DNA from: CALEUX01 sp037439945
GTDB lineage: Bacteria; Bacteroidota; Bacteroidia; Bacteroidales; Marinilabiliaceae
NCBI GenBank assembly: GCA_037439945.1
Contig: JBBIVA010000022.1
Coordinates: 1 to 33,788, forward strand
Direction of reading: 5' to 3'
DNA length: 33,788 nucleotides
Positions 1 through 8,845 of this stretch are shown piece after piece. The notes beneath the pieces were generated by a model. That model searched no databases and was not told the DNA's origin. It worked only from the letters and a program-made list of their open reading frames with translations. The translations under genes and the position numbers were made by a program. Positions within the stretch are counted from its first letter, which is position 1. Every line of letters starts with the position of its first letter.

Positions 1-44
1 TTATTGCTTTTCGCCCGGTTCAGAAAGATTTCTGTTATCGGGAA

Positions 45-1214
45 TTAACTATATAAGCCATTAACATCAAACATATTAAGATAGGCATTTTTTACGTTTG
101 CATTATTTACAATCTCCGATGCTAACTTCAGTGCTCCATTGCATAATTTATCAAACCCTGCCTGGTCAATTTCGGCAAACTTCTCTATTATATCACTAAA
201 ATTTTCAGTTGATGAAAGCGAAATATCCCAACCTGCCATTTTTTCATTTAAACCCACCCAGGGAGTTTGGTCACTAATAATAACAGGACGGCCGGCCATA
301 AAACTTTCAAGAATAACATGTCCGAAATTTTCACCACAACTTGGAAGGAATAATGCATGGTATTTACCCAATGTTTCACTTACTTTTTCCGGTTTTACAA
401 CTCCCCTGTAATTTACACTGACATTTTTAGGCATCCGTGATATTAATTTTTCACATGTGGCCCAATAAGGTTCATTATATACCTGCCCATACAAATCAAA
501 AACTATATTTAAATCACTTTTAATTTCTGAGAGGCACTCAATTGCAAATAAGCTGTTTTTTTCGGGAGAGATACGTGCCATCGAGCATAACTGCAAATTC
601 CCTTTTGTTTTTATTAATTCCACTGAAGGGGCAAGTACCTTTTTAGGCAGGTTTGGTGCAATAAAACATTCCGTTTTATACCCAAAAATATTTTTTAAAC
701 TTGTTTGTTCCCCCTCGTTTGTAACATGCCAGTAAACATTCTTGTATAAACCAGCCAAGCGCGCCAATTTCAAAAAAAATATTTTTCGTCCCTTTTTAAC
801 ATTAATTGCACTATTTGCAAGCATTCCTCTTGGAGCTACCAAAATACGTGGCACTCTTTGCAATTTAGCAGCTATTACCGGCAAAACCGAAAACCATAAT
901 GAATAAATTCCATTAATATAAACCGTGTCCGGCTCAACTTCTTTAATTAAAACACTCCATTTTTTTAGTGATGTATTACCCTTACTGCAATAATATACTT
1001 TAACTCCATGTGAAAATTTGCACCAGGTATCAGAAATAATGTTTGGGTAAGGGATATGCTCAAGGTATTCGGTATTTCTGGTTATTATGTAAAAATCCAA
1101 ATTAAAGTTAAAATGTTCAGTTAAATTGGCAATTGACCTGACAGGTCCACCAGCCTTGAACCCGGGTAAAAACCAATCAATAAAAATCAGGATACGTCTT
1201 TTTCTTGAAGGCAT
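45..1214 (-). CDS. GT4-family glycosyltransferase
   Basis: This is a 389-residue GT-B fold glycosyltransferase that probably transfers a sugar from a nucleotide donor to a growing surface polysaccharide on the cytoplasmic side of the inner membrane. The N-terminal half has the family's glycine-rich acceptor loop (KAGGPVRS, residues 20-27). The C-terminal donor domain begins near residue 205 with SMARISPEKN and carries the GT4 E-x7-E signature in GENFGHVILESF (E295 and E303). No signal peptide or membrane helix is visible. It lies 15 bases downstream of the nucleotidyltransferase gene on the same strand, so the two are probably co-transcribed. The family call is firm. Donor and acceptor sugars cannot be read from the sequence. 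Bases 1-44, beyond its stop, show no gene. Confidence 0.9.
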   Translation of the reverse strand: MPSRKRRILIFIDWFLPGFKAGGPVRSIANLTEHFNFNLDFYIITRNTEYLEHIPYPNIISDTWCKFSHGVKVYYCSKGNTSLKKWSVLIKEVEPDTVYINGIYSLWFSVLPVIAAKLQRVPRILVAPRGMLANSAINVKKGRKIFFLKLARLAGLYKNVYWHVTNEGEQTSLKNIFGYKTECFIAPNLPKKVLAPSVELIKTKGNLQLCSMARISPEKNSLFAIECLSEIKSDLNIVFDLYGQVYNEPYWATCEKLISRMPKNVSVNYRGVVKPEKVSETLGKYHALFLPSCGENFGHVILESFMAGRPVIISDQTPWVGLNEKMAGWDISLSSTENFSDIIEKFAEIDQAGFDKLCNGALKLASEIVNNANVKNAYLNMFDVNGLYS

Positions 1215-1229
1215 TATTTAAATTCTATG

Positions 1230-2384
1230 TTAATGGTAATTAAACTTATCATTTCTCTTGTTTACTGTTAAAAAAAACTTGCGTTTAATCAATTTAAAAG
1301 TATTTCGGGTTAAATATATCAACCTGTAAATTGAAAAACGTTTCTTCCCATTTTTTTCAATCAGTAATACACTTTTTAAAAATCTGATTTTATTTAAGAA
1401 TCCTTTTGTGTACCATAATCTTTCCCATGCAACGCCGTAACTAAATTCAAATTTTTGGTTATCAGACGTTTGTAACATTTGCACCATTTCCTCAATTTCA
1501 TCTTTATATTTTTTTGTTATTTCAACCCTTAACCTATTATCAGGAATTAGTAAAGTAAAGAACATTAACATAAGGTTAACTGGTTCCCATACTGCAAGTT
1601 CATTAGCCTGCAACTTTACTTCTTCCAGTGAAATGGCATTTCCGTAATGGCCCAGCAGTACTTTTATATCATAAAACCATCCTAACCGTAATCCGCCTCG
1701 TCGGTAAGAGTAATATATATGCAATAATAAATAAATAACCTGGTATCCTGGAGCGATTGATAAAACATTCTTACCCTGCACTTTAACTGCTGTCTCCCAA
1801 ATTTTTTCAACCGGTATTGAATATCTGGCGTTAAGTGGAAATAAATATCGGTGCACCTCAATAAGGCAACCCCTTAATATAAAAGGTGGTAAATGATGCC
1901 CTGTTTTTTCATCATGAAACTTTAACCCTTTGGCTTCCGGGTTTAAAAGCTTCCAAACTTTTACGGCACTACCTGATGGCACCAAAATATCAATATCACC
2001 CATTGGCCTGAAGGCAACATCAGAATAAATATGCGATGCAAGAAAGCAGCCCTTAAGCAATATAACAGGAATTTCATACTTCTTCAATATATTGGCAACC
2101 TCATCGGCAACAAGCTGAAAAGCTGTATTTTTTCCAAGATTAAACAAATAATCCTTTTTAAGTTCGAGCTTACTTCGGGTTGAAAGGCAATCAACATATT
2201 TACTACGGTACAAAACGGGACCAATACCATTTCGTAAAGCAAATGATGAAAAATAATTGCTTTCCCCCTCCGAAAAAATATTTAACCCTACAGTGGTTTC
2301 ACGAAACAAGACATTGATTAGCCATAATTCCTCATCTAAAAAAAGCGCATCATTTTTTTCGGTATTTACCTCTGAATATGACAT
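1230..2384 (-). CDS. NTP_transf_5-type nucleotidyltransferase family protein
   Basis: This 384-residue protein resembles the uncharacterised nucleotidyltransferase family (NTP_transf_5, PF14907). The key block is residues 108-134: ILLKG followed by a conserved RPMGDIDILV, where D130 and D132 fit the metal-binding Asp pair of the polymerase-beta-like nucleotidyltransferase fold. A following His-rich segment (HDEKTGHHLPP, then LIEVHRYL) also fits the family. The C-terminal third is basic and without recognisable motifs. No signal peptide is seen. Members often sit in polysaccharide and natural-product loci, and here it precedes a glycosyltransferase by 15 bases, which suggests a role in modifying a glycan or its precursor. 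The real substrate is unknown. It is the first gene of the two-gene unit; the 441 bases upstream hold no gene. Confidence 0.8.
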   Translation of the reverse strand: MSYSEVNTEKNDALFLDEELWLINVLFRETTVGLNIFSEGESNYFSSFALRNGIGPVLYRSKYVDCLSTRSKLELKKDYLFNLGKNTAFQLVADEVANILKKYEIPVILLKGCFLASHIYSDVAFRPMGDIDILVPSGSAVKVWKLLNPEAKGLKFHDEKTGHHLPPFILRGCLIEVHRYLFPLNARYSIPVEKIWETAVKVQGKNVLSIAPGYQVIYLLLHIYYSYRRGGLRLGWFYDIKVLLGHYGNAISLEEVKLQANELAVWEPVNLMLMFFTLLIPDNRLRVEITKKYKDEIEEMVQMLQTSDNQKFEFSYGVAWERLWYTKGFLNKIRFLKSVLLIEKNGKKRFSIYRLIYLTRNTFKLIKRKFFLTVNKRNDKFNYH

Positions 2385-2825
2385 AGATTTAAAAAAGGGG
2401 ACGTAATAAAATTATATAAATAAAACTATTTTACATCAAGGCTCTTAACTTATAAGTGCAATATTGTACTGAACACTGAACACCTAAACTATATAATACC
2501 CAACTAACAGTTAAATCTTTACAATGCTTGATTAAGACCAGGGAAATTATTACTAATAAAATTTATTTGTTACACACCGTAGGTTTTATAAGGGTTTAAA
2601 TAACTTATAAAATTAGCGTGAAGGGTAAGAAATCTTTTATATTGGTTTTGGTAAAGGTTTAATAAATAGTATATAATTCAATTTCATTAAATTGAAAATC
2701 AACAAGAATTATAATTTTAATTTGCTCAGGTACAACTTTTTTTACCCTGTTGCACAAAACAGTAATTTTAAATTCGAATTTAAAATTAATTGGTAATACT
2801 TTAATTAAAAACCCATCTTCAATAA
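2385..2825. other. AT-rich intergenic region
   Basis: This 441-base spacer separates two minus-strand units. No open frame with coding character was seen on either strand. It should contain the promoter of the nucleotidyltransferase-glycosyltransferase pair, but I could not find a convincing TAnnTTTG box. Its only striking structure is the perfect palindrome at 2763-2788. Confidence 0.5.
2763..2788. repeat. 26-bp perfect palindrome
   Basis: The segment is exactly its own reverse complement, centred on TTCGAA, with arms made only of A and T. It begins 38 bases past the stop of the YkgJ-like gene on the minus strand. It may fold as a transcription-ending or mRNA-stabilising hairpin, or bind a dimeric regulator. 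No U-tract follows it on the minus strand, so a classical intrinsic terminator is doubtful. Confidence 0.6.
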
Positions 2826-3437
2826 TTATAAATCCAAATATTGTTTCCGGAACATAACATATTCAAGGGCCTTTTTAATAGCAATATTAAGTGGTAAAAG
2901 GTCCTTATTTAATATCAGATTAAAACTCCTGCCTATTTCAGAAACATCTGAACTTAAAGGGAAACGATCACTCAGTTCATTTAATAAACCGGGGTTATTA
3001 ATATATTTTTGTTTTAATAATGAACATAAAATCATAGTTTTTCTGTCATCTTTATTTTTTCTAACCCCGCTACCAAATAATCTGCATATAATAGGGCGTA
3101 ACCCATATTGATGGCAAAAGCCTGATTTACCATCTTCAGATATTTTTTTATAAATAACGCATGGATGGTCTTGTATATTATCTCTATAAAGTTCATTTAA
3201 AACATCTTCGGCCCTTTGTTCTCTTACCAAACAAATTGCCAGTGGTATCATTTCAAAAACAGTGGCCTCAATATTCCTGGAAGGGACATTACAACATGCC
3301 CCACAATTGGCAAAACAGGTAAATCCGCTACTTTTTTTTATTTCGGATATTTCATTATCGAGTTTTCTATAAAAATCAATCAATTCATACACCCCGTCAA
3401 TTCCCAAATTTAGGAAATCTTCCTCGCCGGTTGTCAT
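2826..3437 (-). CDS. YkgJ-like CxxCxxCC zinc/iron-chelating domain protein
   Basis: This 203-residue soluble protein has the Cys-cluster of the YkgJ/CxxCxxCC family (PF03692). Visible Cys positions are C41, C45, C48 and C49 in CFANCGACC, then C93, C108 (GFCHQYGLRP) and C118 (ICRLFGSG). These residues are thought to bind zinc or an iron-sulfur cluster; the cellular role of the family is unknown. The RPxxCRLFG ending of the cluster is a good family match. There is no signal sequence. It starts 41 bases after the stop of the uracil-permease-like gene on the same strand and may be co-transcribed with it, though nothing in the sequence links the functions. Its 3' side carries the long AT palindrome. 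Confidence 0.82.
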   Translation of the reverse strand: MTTGEEDFLNLGIDGVYELIDFYRKLDNEISEIKKSSGFTCFANCGACCNVPSRNIEATVFEMIPLAICLVREQRAEDVLNELYRDNIQDHPCVIYKKISEDGKSGFCHQYGLRPIICRLFGSGVRKNKDDRKTMILCSLLKQKYINNPGLLNELSDRFPLSSDVSEIGRSFNLILNKDLLPLNIAIKKALEYVMFRKQYLDL

Positions 3438-3478
3438 AATGTAAGTAAGATAAAAGTTTACATTATTAAGAGAATGCC

Positions 3479-4684
3479 TTATTTCTTCAGATTATTTAAC
3501 GATCTGAAAGTGTCAGGAATAACAAGGTTTAGAATTACTCCAACCAAAGCAGATAATCCAATTCCACCCATCGAAAAGTTGCCATATTGAATTAAAGCAC
3601 CTCCTACCCCGGTGGTAAGAATTATTGAAACAATTACCTGGTTGCGGGTTTTGTGCAAATCAACAGCAGAATCCTGAATGGTTTTTATACCCACACTGGC
3701 TATCATGCCAAATAATAACAACATAATACCCCCGAGTACTGCCTGGGGAATAGATTTCAGAAAACCACTTACTTTCCCTATAACGGAAAAAAGTATTGCT
3801 ACAATTGCTGAAATACGTAAAATATAAGGATTTTTAACCTTAGTAAGTGATATAGCGCCAGTAACCTCTGAATAAGTAGTATTTGGAACGCTGCCAAATA
3901 AACCGGCCAACGATGTGGCAAGTCCATCACCTAATATGGTCCTGTGTAATCCTGGTTGTCTAACATAATTTTTTTCTGCCACGGCCCCAATGGCATACAT
4001 ATCACCAACATGTTCAATCAAAGGGGCTATAGCAACCGGGATCAAATATAAAATTGCCCCCCAATTAAATTCAGGGATGGTTAACGCAGGTAATGCAAAC
4101 CATGATGCTTCGGTTACAGGGGTAAAATCAACCTTTCCCCAAACAATGGCTGTTAAATAACCAACCACAATTCCACAAAATATTGGAATTAATTTTAATA
4201 ATCCTTTAAAGTAAACAACCACTATTATCGAAAAAACTAAAGTTATTATAGCAATTGGCCAGTCAGTTTTTGCCATGTCAACTCCCACTGTTGCAAGTGA
4301 TAAACCTATAACTATTATAACAGGCCCTACAACAACCGATGGAAATATTTTTTCGATAAACCCTATGCCCCTTGTTTTAACAATTGCCGACATAATGGCA
4401 TAAACCAAACCGACTGCAATAATTCCCGATAATGTCCCGGGCAAACCAAACAACCTTGTAGCTTCAATAATAGGAGCGATAAAAGCAAAGCTACTTCCTA
4501 GAAAAACAGGTACCATACCTTTGGTAACCCAATGAAACAAAAGGGTGCCTACGCCTGCAGAAAATAATGCAATTGATGGCTCAATTCCTACCAGTAAGGG
4601 AACAAGTACTGTAGCACCAAAAGCCACAAAAAGAAACTGGATACCCAAAAGCACATTTTTTGGAAATTCGGTTATTTGCTTCAT
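3479..4684 (-). CDS. uraA: UraA-type uracil/xanthine permease (NCS2 family)
   Basis: This is a polytopic inner-membrane nucleobase:cation symporter of the NCS2 family, probably importing uracil or a related base. From the ATG at 4684 it is 401 residues, almost wholly hydrophobic, with some 12-14 transmembrane stretches. Family features include the N-terminal LLGIQFLFVAFGATVLVP, the GSSFAFIAP segment, the substrate-site region APLIEHVGD, and the GSVPNTTYSEVTGAI block. The open frame continues 20 codons upstream to 4744, but a Bacteroidota-type promoter lies within that extension (4701-4730) and the upstream residues do not look like transporter sequence, so the internal ATG is chosen. Uracil is the likeliest substrate by overall resemblance; xanthine or urate cannot be excluded. 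A YkgJ-like gene follows after 41 bases. Confidence 0.9.
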   Translation of the reverse strand: MKQITEFPKNVLLGIQFLFVAFGATVLVPLLVGIEPSIALFSAGVGTLLFHWVTKGMVPVFLGSSFAFIAPIIEATRLFGLPGTLSGIIAVGLVYAIMSAIVKTRGIGFIEKIFPSVVVGPVIIVIGLSLATVGVDMAKTDWPIAIITLVFSIIVVVYFKGLLKLIPIFCGIVVGYLTAIVWGKVDFTPVTEASWFALPALTIPEFNWGAILYLIPVAIAPLIEHVGDMYAIGAVAEKNYVRQPGLHRTILGDGLATSLAGLFGSVPNTTYSEVTGAISLTKVKNPYILRISAIVAILFSVIGKVSGFLKSIPQAVLGGIMLLLFGMIASVGIKTIQDSAVDLHKTRNQVIVSIILTTGVGGALIQYGNFSMGGIGLSALVGVILNLVIPDTFRSLNNLKK

Positions 4685-4700
4685 TTTTAAATTTTGTTTA

Positions 4701-4730
4701 CAAATATAAAGGAATTTTCGGATTGCAAAA
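4701..4730 (-). promoter_or_regulatory. Bacteroidota-type promoter of the permease gene
   Basis: On the minus strand TTTTG (4726-4730) is followed after 17 bases by TATATTTG (4701-4708), an exact match to the TAnnTTTG -7 box. The ATG at 4684 then lies about 16 bases after the box. The spacing is slightly shorter than the usual 19. The site supports the shorter start of the permease gene. Confidence 0.55.
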
Positions 4731-4820
4731 CACCATTCCACCATTGGAATTCAACGTTATTGACCACAAACATGTAACCCATATTGTGGCTAATGAAAGT
4801 TGCACTAGACGCTGAATTAT

Positions 4821-4849
4821 AAAAAACCCGGAAAATAATCCTTTCCGGG
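4821..4849 (-). terminator. Intrinsic terminator of the glutamate dehydrogenase gene
   Basis: An 8-bp perfect stem (CCCGGAAA at 4827-4834 with TTTCCGGG at 4842-4849), with a 7-base loop, is followed on the minus strand by six T residues. It begins 25 bases beyond the gdhA stop codon and separates gdhA from the permease promoter. Confidence 0.88.
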
Positions 4850-4873
4850 GCTCCATAATCATATTTTATTACT

Positions 4874-6229
4874 TTAAACCACTCCCTGGGCTAGCATGGA
4901 ATTGGCAACCTTTATAAAACCACTGATATTCGCACCTTTAACATAATTAACAAAACCACTGTCTTCATATCCGTTTTTAATACATGCGGCATGAATATTT
5001 TTCATGATGGACTGTAATTTCTGATCAACTTCATCTTTGCTCCAGGAAAGGCGCATACTGTTTTGCGACATTTCCAATCCTGAAACTGCTACACCACCAG
5101 CATTAGCAGCTTTACCCGGCCCGTATAATATTTTATTATCAATAAAAACTTTTACAGCCTCAGGGGTAGATGGCATATTTGCACCTTCTGCAACACAAAT
5201 ACAGCCATTACTAACTAAAAGTTGGGCTTCTTCACCATTAAGTTCATTTTGAGTGGCACAGGGTAATGCTATATCGCATTTAACTTTCCAGGGACGCTCA
5301 TTTTCCCAGTACTCTGCACTCGGGTATTTTTCAGCATATTCTTTTATACGTCCGCGAACAACATTCTTCAACATCATTACATACTGAAGTTTTTCCTCGC
5401 AAATACCTTCTTTATCGTATATTGTACCGTTTGAGTCAGACAATGTAACAACCTTACCTCCCATTTGCAATACTTTTTCAACTGCATACTGCGAAACATT
5501 ACCCGAGCCGCTTATTGCAACAGTTTTTCCTTTAAAGCTATCGTTATGGGTTTTTAACATCTCCGCAGCAAAGTATGTGGTTCCGTATCCTGTAGCCTCA
5601 GGGCGAAGTGGACTACCACCCCATTCTAAACCTTTACCTGTATAGGTGCCTGTAAATTCATTCCTGAGTTTTTTGTATTGCCCATACATAAAACCAACTT
5701 CTCTTCCGCCAACACCAATATCACCAGCAGGAACATCAAGATTCGGACCAATATGCCTGTGTAACTCATTCATAAAAGATTGGCAAAATTTCATTACTTC
5801 AAAATCAGATTTTCCCTTTGGATTGAAATCGGAGCCACCCTTGCCACCGCCCATCGGCAGTGATGTAAGGCTGTTTTTCAATACCTGCTCATAAGCAAGA
5901 AATTTCAGAATTCCCAGATTTACTGACGCATGAAAACGGATACCACCTTTGTAAGGACCAATTGCACTACTCATTTGTACCCTAAAACCGCGGTTAACCT
6001 GTATTTCACCCTTATCATCTATCCATGGAACCCTAAACATAATTACTCTTTCAGGTTCACTCATGCGTTCAAGAATTTTGTTTTTTAATAGCACGGGATT
6101 TTCCAAAACAAAGGGTGCCAAACTTTCAATTACTTCATGTACAGCCTGATGAAACTCGGGCTCGGCAGGATTTTTGGCAATTACTCCGGCCATAAAATCG
6201 TCAATGTAACGTAATACCTGGTTTTTCAT
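4874..6229 (-). CDS. gdhA: NADP-specific glutamate dehydrogenase
   Basis: This cytoplasmic enzyme makes L-glutamate from 2-oxoglutarate and ammonium using NADPH, a main ammonium-assimilation step. At 451 residues it matches the short hexameric bacterial/NADP class (about 445-450). Visible features are the substrate-binding GPYKGGIRF (K94), the catalytic segment PMGGGKGGSDF (K130), the DVPAGDIGVGGRE block near residues 165-176, the Rossmann glycine motif AISGSGNVSQYA (GSGNV, 241-245) and the C-terminal GGVAVSGLEMSQNS. The start at 6229 gives the standard N-terminus. It appears to be a single-gene unit with its own terminator downstream. No convincing promoter box could be assigned in the long upstream spacer. 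The assignment is secure; NADP rather than NAD specificity is inferred from family resemblance. Confidence 0.96.
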   Translation of the reverse strand: MKNQVLRYIDDFMAGVIAKNPAEPEFHQAVHEVIESLAPFVLENPVLLKNKILERMSEPERVIMFRVPWIDDKGEIQVNRGFRVQMSSAIGPYKGGIRFHASVNLGILKFLAYEQVLKNSLTSLPMGGGKGGSDFNPKGKSDFEVMKFCQSFMNELHRHIGPNLDVPAGDIGVGGREVGFMYGQYKKLRNEFTGTYTGKGLEWGGSPLRPEATGYGTTYFAAEMLKTHNDSFKGKTVAISGSGNVSQYAVEKVLQMGGKVVTLSDSNGTIYDKEGICEEKLQYVMMLKNVVRGRIKEYAEKYPSAEYWENERPWKVKCDIALPCATQNELNGEEAQLLVSNGCICVAEGANMPSTPEAVKVFIDNKILYGPGKAANAGGVAVSGLEMSQNSMRLSWSKDEVDQKLQSIMKNIHAACIKNGYEDSGFVNYVKGANISGFIKVANSMLAQGVV

Positions 6230-6881
6230 TTTTTTATATTTAATATTTAATACACTTCTGCTATCACTCTTTTTGTAAATTTATAATTAAACCACCCCAT
6301 AAAATGTAAATTTCTATTTTTTTTGACATTTTATAATTACATATTGGTAACATAAAGTGGCCTTCATAAATCTAAGAATGACAAAAATAATATTTTTCGA
6401 TAATTTTTGCTTTCATTTTCATGTTATTTTTTCCATATATATTATAATTTAGTATCAAAGATGCATTTTTGTGTACAAAGTAAAATATCCAACCAGTAAT
6501 AAGTAACCACAACCGATTATTGGTTCAGATAATTATAAAATTGTTTTAAAGTGATTAAAAGCAAAATACAAGTGCAGGTTTGATTTTTTTAAGGATTTAA
6601 TTAGATGACAAATTACCAGTTTTGACAATTGAATTATTTGGATGCAATTATTGAGCTACCTATCTGTTATTCAAATTTTTTGAAGTATAAACATTTAATT
6701 ATGTTTAAAATTAATGCATTGTATAGTTGAAAGTACTGCCTTAAATTTATTATAATAAATTAGTGAAACTTAAATTGTGAGTAAATGTAATAAATGCCCG
6801 GTTAAATAAATTTAAATTTGCTTCAAAAACCTAATAAAAGCCATCAATCAATCAAAAAAAAGGTGTTTTAAAGAAATGTTT
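6230..6881. other. AT-rich intergenic region without a recognisable gene
   Basis: These 652 bases upstream of gdhA are very AT-rich and broken by stops in all frames that I followed. They must hold the gdhA promoter on the minus strand, but no clear TAnnTTTG box with a correctly spaced TTTG was found. No repeat, RNA gene or conserved structure was recognised. Confidence 0.5.
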
Positions 6882-7114
6882 ACCCCTTATTAGTCATTAG
6901 GGATGCAATGAATTAATGGCTTAGCAGGGTTTAACCCTTCTGAATGTCCGGTAAAGGTTGCTTTAGAAAAACCTAATTTGTAAACATTTATGTTTACAAA
7001 TGTTTAGTTCTTCTTTAGCGATTTGTCAAAATAGAAGGCATGTAATAAATAACTTAAGACTATTAATTTCTAATGACGTTAATTAGAAAAATCGGCTAAA
7101 GACAAATTTGGGTT
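6882..7114 (+). repeat. 233-bp dispersed repeat, copy 1
   Basis: This segment aligns without gaps to 25863-26095 at roughly 85% identity by eye; the block GATTTGTCAAAATAGAAGGC is identical in both. The two ends are imperfect inverted repeats of about 20 bases (compare the start at 6882 with the reverse complement of the end at 7114), as in a MITE. This copy contains a perfect 10-bp hairpin (TTTGTAAACA at 6977-6986 with TGTTTACAAA at 6991-7000) and an 8-bp stem at 6892-6899/6914-6921. No protein is encoded. It lies about 160 bases beyond the 3' end of the DUF2807 gene. A target-site duplication could not be defined. Confidence 0.85.
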
Positions 7115-7272
7115 TATTTGTGCAAAAACACTTTCGGGCGAGATTCTTTTTTACAATCAAAAAGTTAATCTTTCGGTTTGCTATAAATGCAATAATACCT
7201 TGGAGGAAACAAAAACTATTATAGCGGCATTGGAATTTCCTGGCGAAGGTTTTGTTTTTAGTTGTATCAGGT

Positions 7273-8121
7273 TTATTCATCTTTTAGAAGGATGCCACCG
7301 CCTTCAACCGAACTGGTTAAACTGGGATTACCGATGTAATAAACCCGGCCTTTACCTTTTATTTTAACGTTCAGTTTATCCTTTACTGCACAAAATACCA
7401 ATCCGGAACCATACAGTATAATATTCGCATTACCTGAATTCAATTCAAGAGCATCAACTTTTCCTGAACCTTCCTGGGATACTGATAAGGTTGAAGATGA
7501 ACCTGACAATACAGACTCCCCTGAGCCTATCTGCCTTATATTGATTTGGTTAAAACACCCGTGAATTTTAGCATTGGCTCCTCCCTCTGAAAAATAATTC
7601 AATTGATTGGAATTTAAACAACGTGCTGTTACGGTTGATGAGTTATAACTTTTAATATTAAATGTTTCAAAATTCAGGGTATCACAATTAACCCTACCTC
7701 CGTCTGAAACTAAAATTGCTTTTAAGTCTTCAACTGCGAGAACTAAGTTAATTGGTCGTCGGGGGGATAAATTATAGTTATCTTTTCGCTTTATTATAAG
7801 CCTTTCTTTTTCAATTATGGTCTCAATATATGCCATAAGATTGGAATCGGCCTCAACATATAATTCCCTTGTAACCGACTGCACAATGTTAAGGATAAAG
7901 TTCTCAATTAACTCAACCTCTTTAACCGAATTCAATAACTCCTTCTCCTTAACATTACTTACAAACCTATTCTGGATAATTTTATTTCCATCGCCAACCA
8001 AATCCAATTTCAAAATACCTTCACAAGAATTTGTAATACAAAAAATTGAACAAATTATTAGCGCTAACAACCATTTGTTCAGTATATTACGGGTTATAAC
8101 CGAGTAAATCCTTGTTTTCAT
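7273..8121 (-). CDS. Head-GIN domain (DUF2807) lipoprotein
   Basis: This is a 282-residue exported protein. A hydrophobic signal segment (residues 17-29) ends in a lipobox-like ITNSC with the probable lipidated Cys at 33, so the mature protein should be anchored to a membrane facing the periplasm or the surface. The remainder is a run of short beta-strands with repeated G/S-rich turns (GSGESVLSGSSSTLSVSQEG, then GSGKVDALELNSGNANIILYG), typical of the right-handed beta-helix DUF2807 'head GIN' family that is widespread in Bacteroidota. The upstream frame runs to 8172, but the ATG at 8121 gives the better N-terminus directly before the signal sequence. The family's function is unknown; adhesion has been suggested. 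It stands alone between two non-coding stretches. Confidence 0.82.
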   Translation of the reverse strand: MKTRIYSVITRNILNKWLLALIICSIFCITNSCEGILKLDLVGDGNKIIQNRFVSNVKEKELLNSVKEVELIENFILNIVQSVTRELYVEADSNLMAYIETIIEKERLIIKRKDNYNLSPRRPINLVLAVEDLKAILVSDGGRVNCDTLNFETFNIKSYNSSTVTARCLNSNQLNYFSEGGANAKIHGCFNQINIRQIGSGESVLSGSSSTLSVSQEGSGKVDALELNSGNANIILYGSGLVFCAVKDKLNVKIKGKGRVYYIGNPSLTSSVEGGGILLKDE

Positions 8122-8351
8122 GCCGGTATAAAAATTCGCTATACACCTAAAAAATAAAATGTAAAAATACAAATAAGGTTAAGTTTTAACTATTTTAAAT
8201 CATTTATTAATATACAGTCATTCAGATTTCACTGCGTAAAGGTCAAAAACTCAACTTTTACAGCCACTAATTAAAAATAAGTTGAATTTTTGAACATTTT
8301 TATAAAATATTTTATTATATTTAATGGCTTTTGGTTTACTAAGTAATGTAA

Positions 8352-8383
8352 AAAGGGATAATTGCCTTTGCAATTATCCCTTT
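8352..8383. terminator. Orphan terminator-like hairpin
   Basis: A 13-bp perfect stem (8352-8364 with 8371-8383) closes a 6-base loop. On the minus strand the stem ends in a short T-run, as in an intrinsic terminator, but no gene lies upstream of it on either strand within reach. It sits just 22 bases left of the MITE-like element and may be the remnant of a lost gene or a structured element of its own. Confidence 0.5.
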
Positions 8384-8413
8384 AATTGTTTACAAACATT
8401 TTTAATTAAAATA

Positions 8414-8845
8414 CATTGGTGTCCGGTTAAAATTTAATACAAACCTAAAAAGTCTTTATTCATGAAGTTTCAGAGGGTTTCTAGTTTTCTGGGGGTTTCT
8501 TTCCGCCTCAAGGAATTTCCGTTAAGAAAATCAATTATATTGTCGTCAGAAATTCGGGCTGTTTGAGCGTAGCGGGTTCTCGAATTTTAGACAATCGGGT
8601 TGATTTTTAGTCCCGATGTAAGTTTTTGTTATTTTTTTTTTAAAACTTACAAAACTACAATCGGGATGCAGTGGCGGCTTTTGGCGTAGAATTGCGGTTT
8701 ATCGGAACTTACTTTTTTTTGCTGTAGTGGAGCGAAGTGGATCATGAATACCTTTTTAAGAAAAACATTTATGAATAAAAAAAGTAATCCCGATACATCG
8801 GGAGAGCACTTAAAAGAAGATTAGATTTTTTACCGGACAATAATG
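8414..8845. mobile_element. 432-bp MITE-like non-coding element with 9-bp flanking duplication
   Basis: The ends are inverted repeats of about 20 bases: left CATTGGTGTCCGGTTAAAA from 8414 and, reading inward on the other strand from 8845, CATTATTGTCCGGTAAAAA. Directly outside are identical 9-mers, ATTAAAATA at 8405-8413 and at 8846-8854, which look like a target-site duplication. The interior encodes no transposase. It is packed with nested inverted repeats: 8527-8556 with 8581-8607, 8611-8626 with 8642-8666, TTACTTTTTTT (8709-8719) with its complement (8777-8787), and CCCGAT/ATCGGG at 8789-8802. This is the architecture of a non-autonomous element moved by a transposase encoded elsewhere. 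The parent IS family was not identified. Confidence 0.72.

Noticed and set aside
6480..7115. tRNA or small RNA gene in the long spacer upstream of gdhA
   Set aside because: No cloverleaf or known RNA motif was found; the hairpins belong to the dispersed repeat.
7083..7280. 65-codon minus-strand frame overlapping the first 233-bp repeat and the end of the DUF2807 gene
   Set aside because: Its sequence is composition-driven (Lys/Asn/Phe-rich) without motif, and it partly lies in a non-coding repeat.
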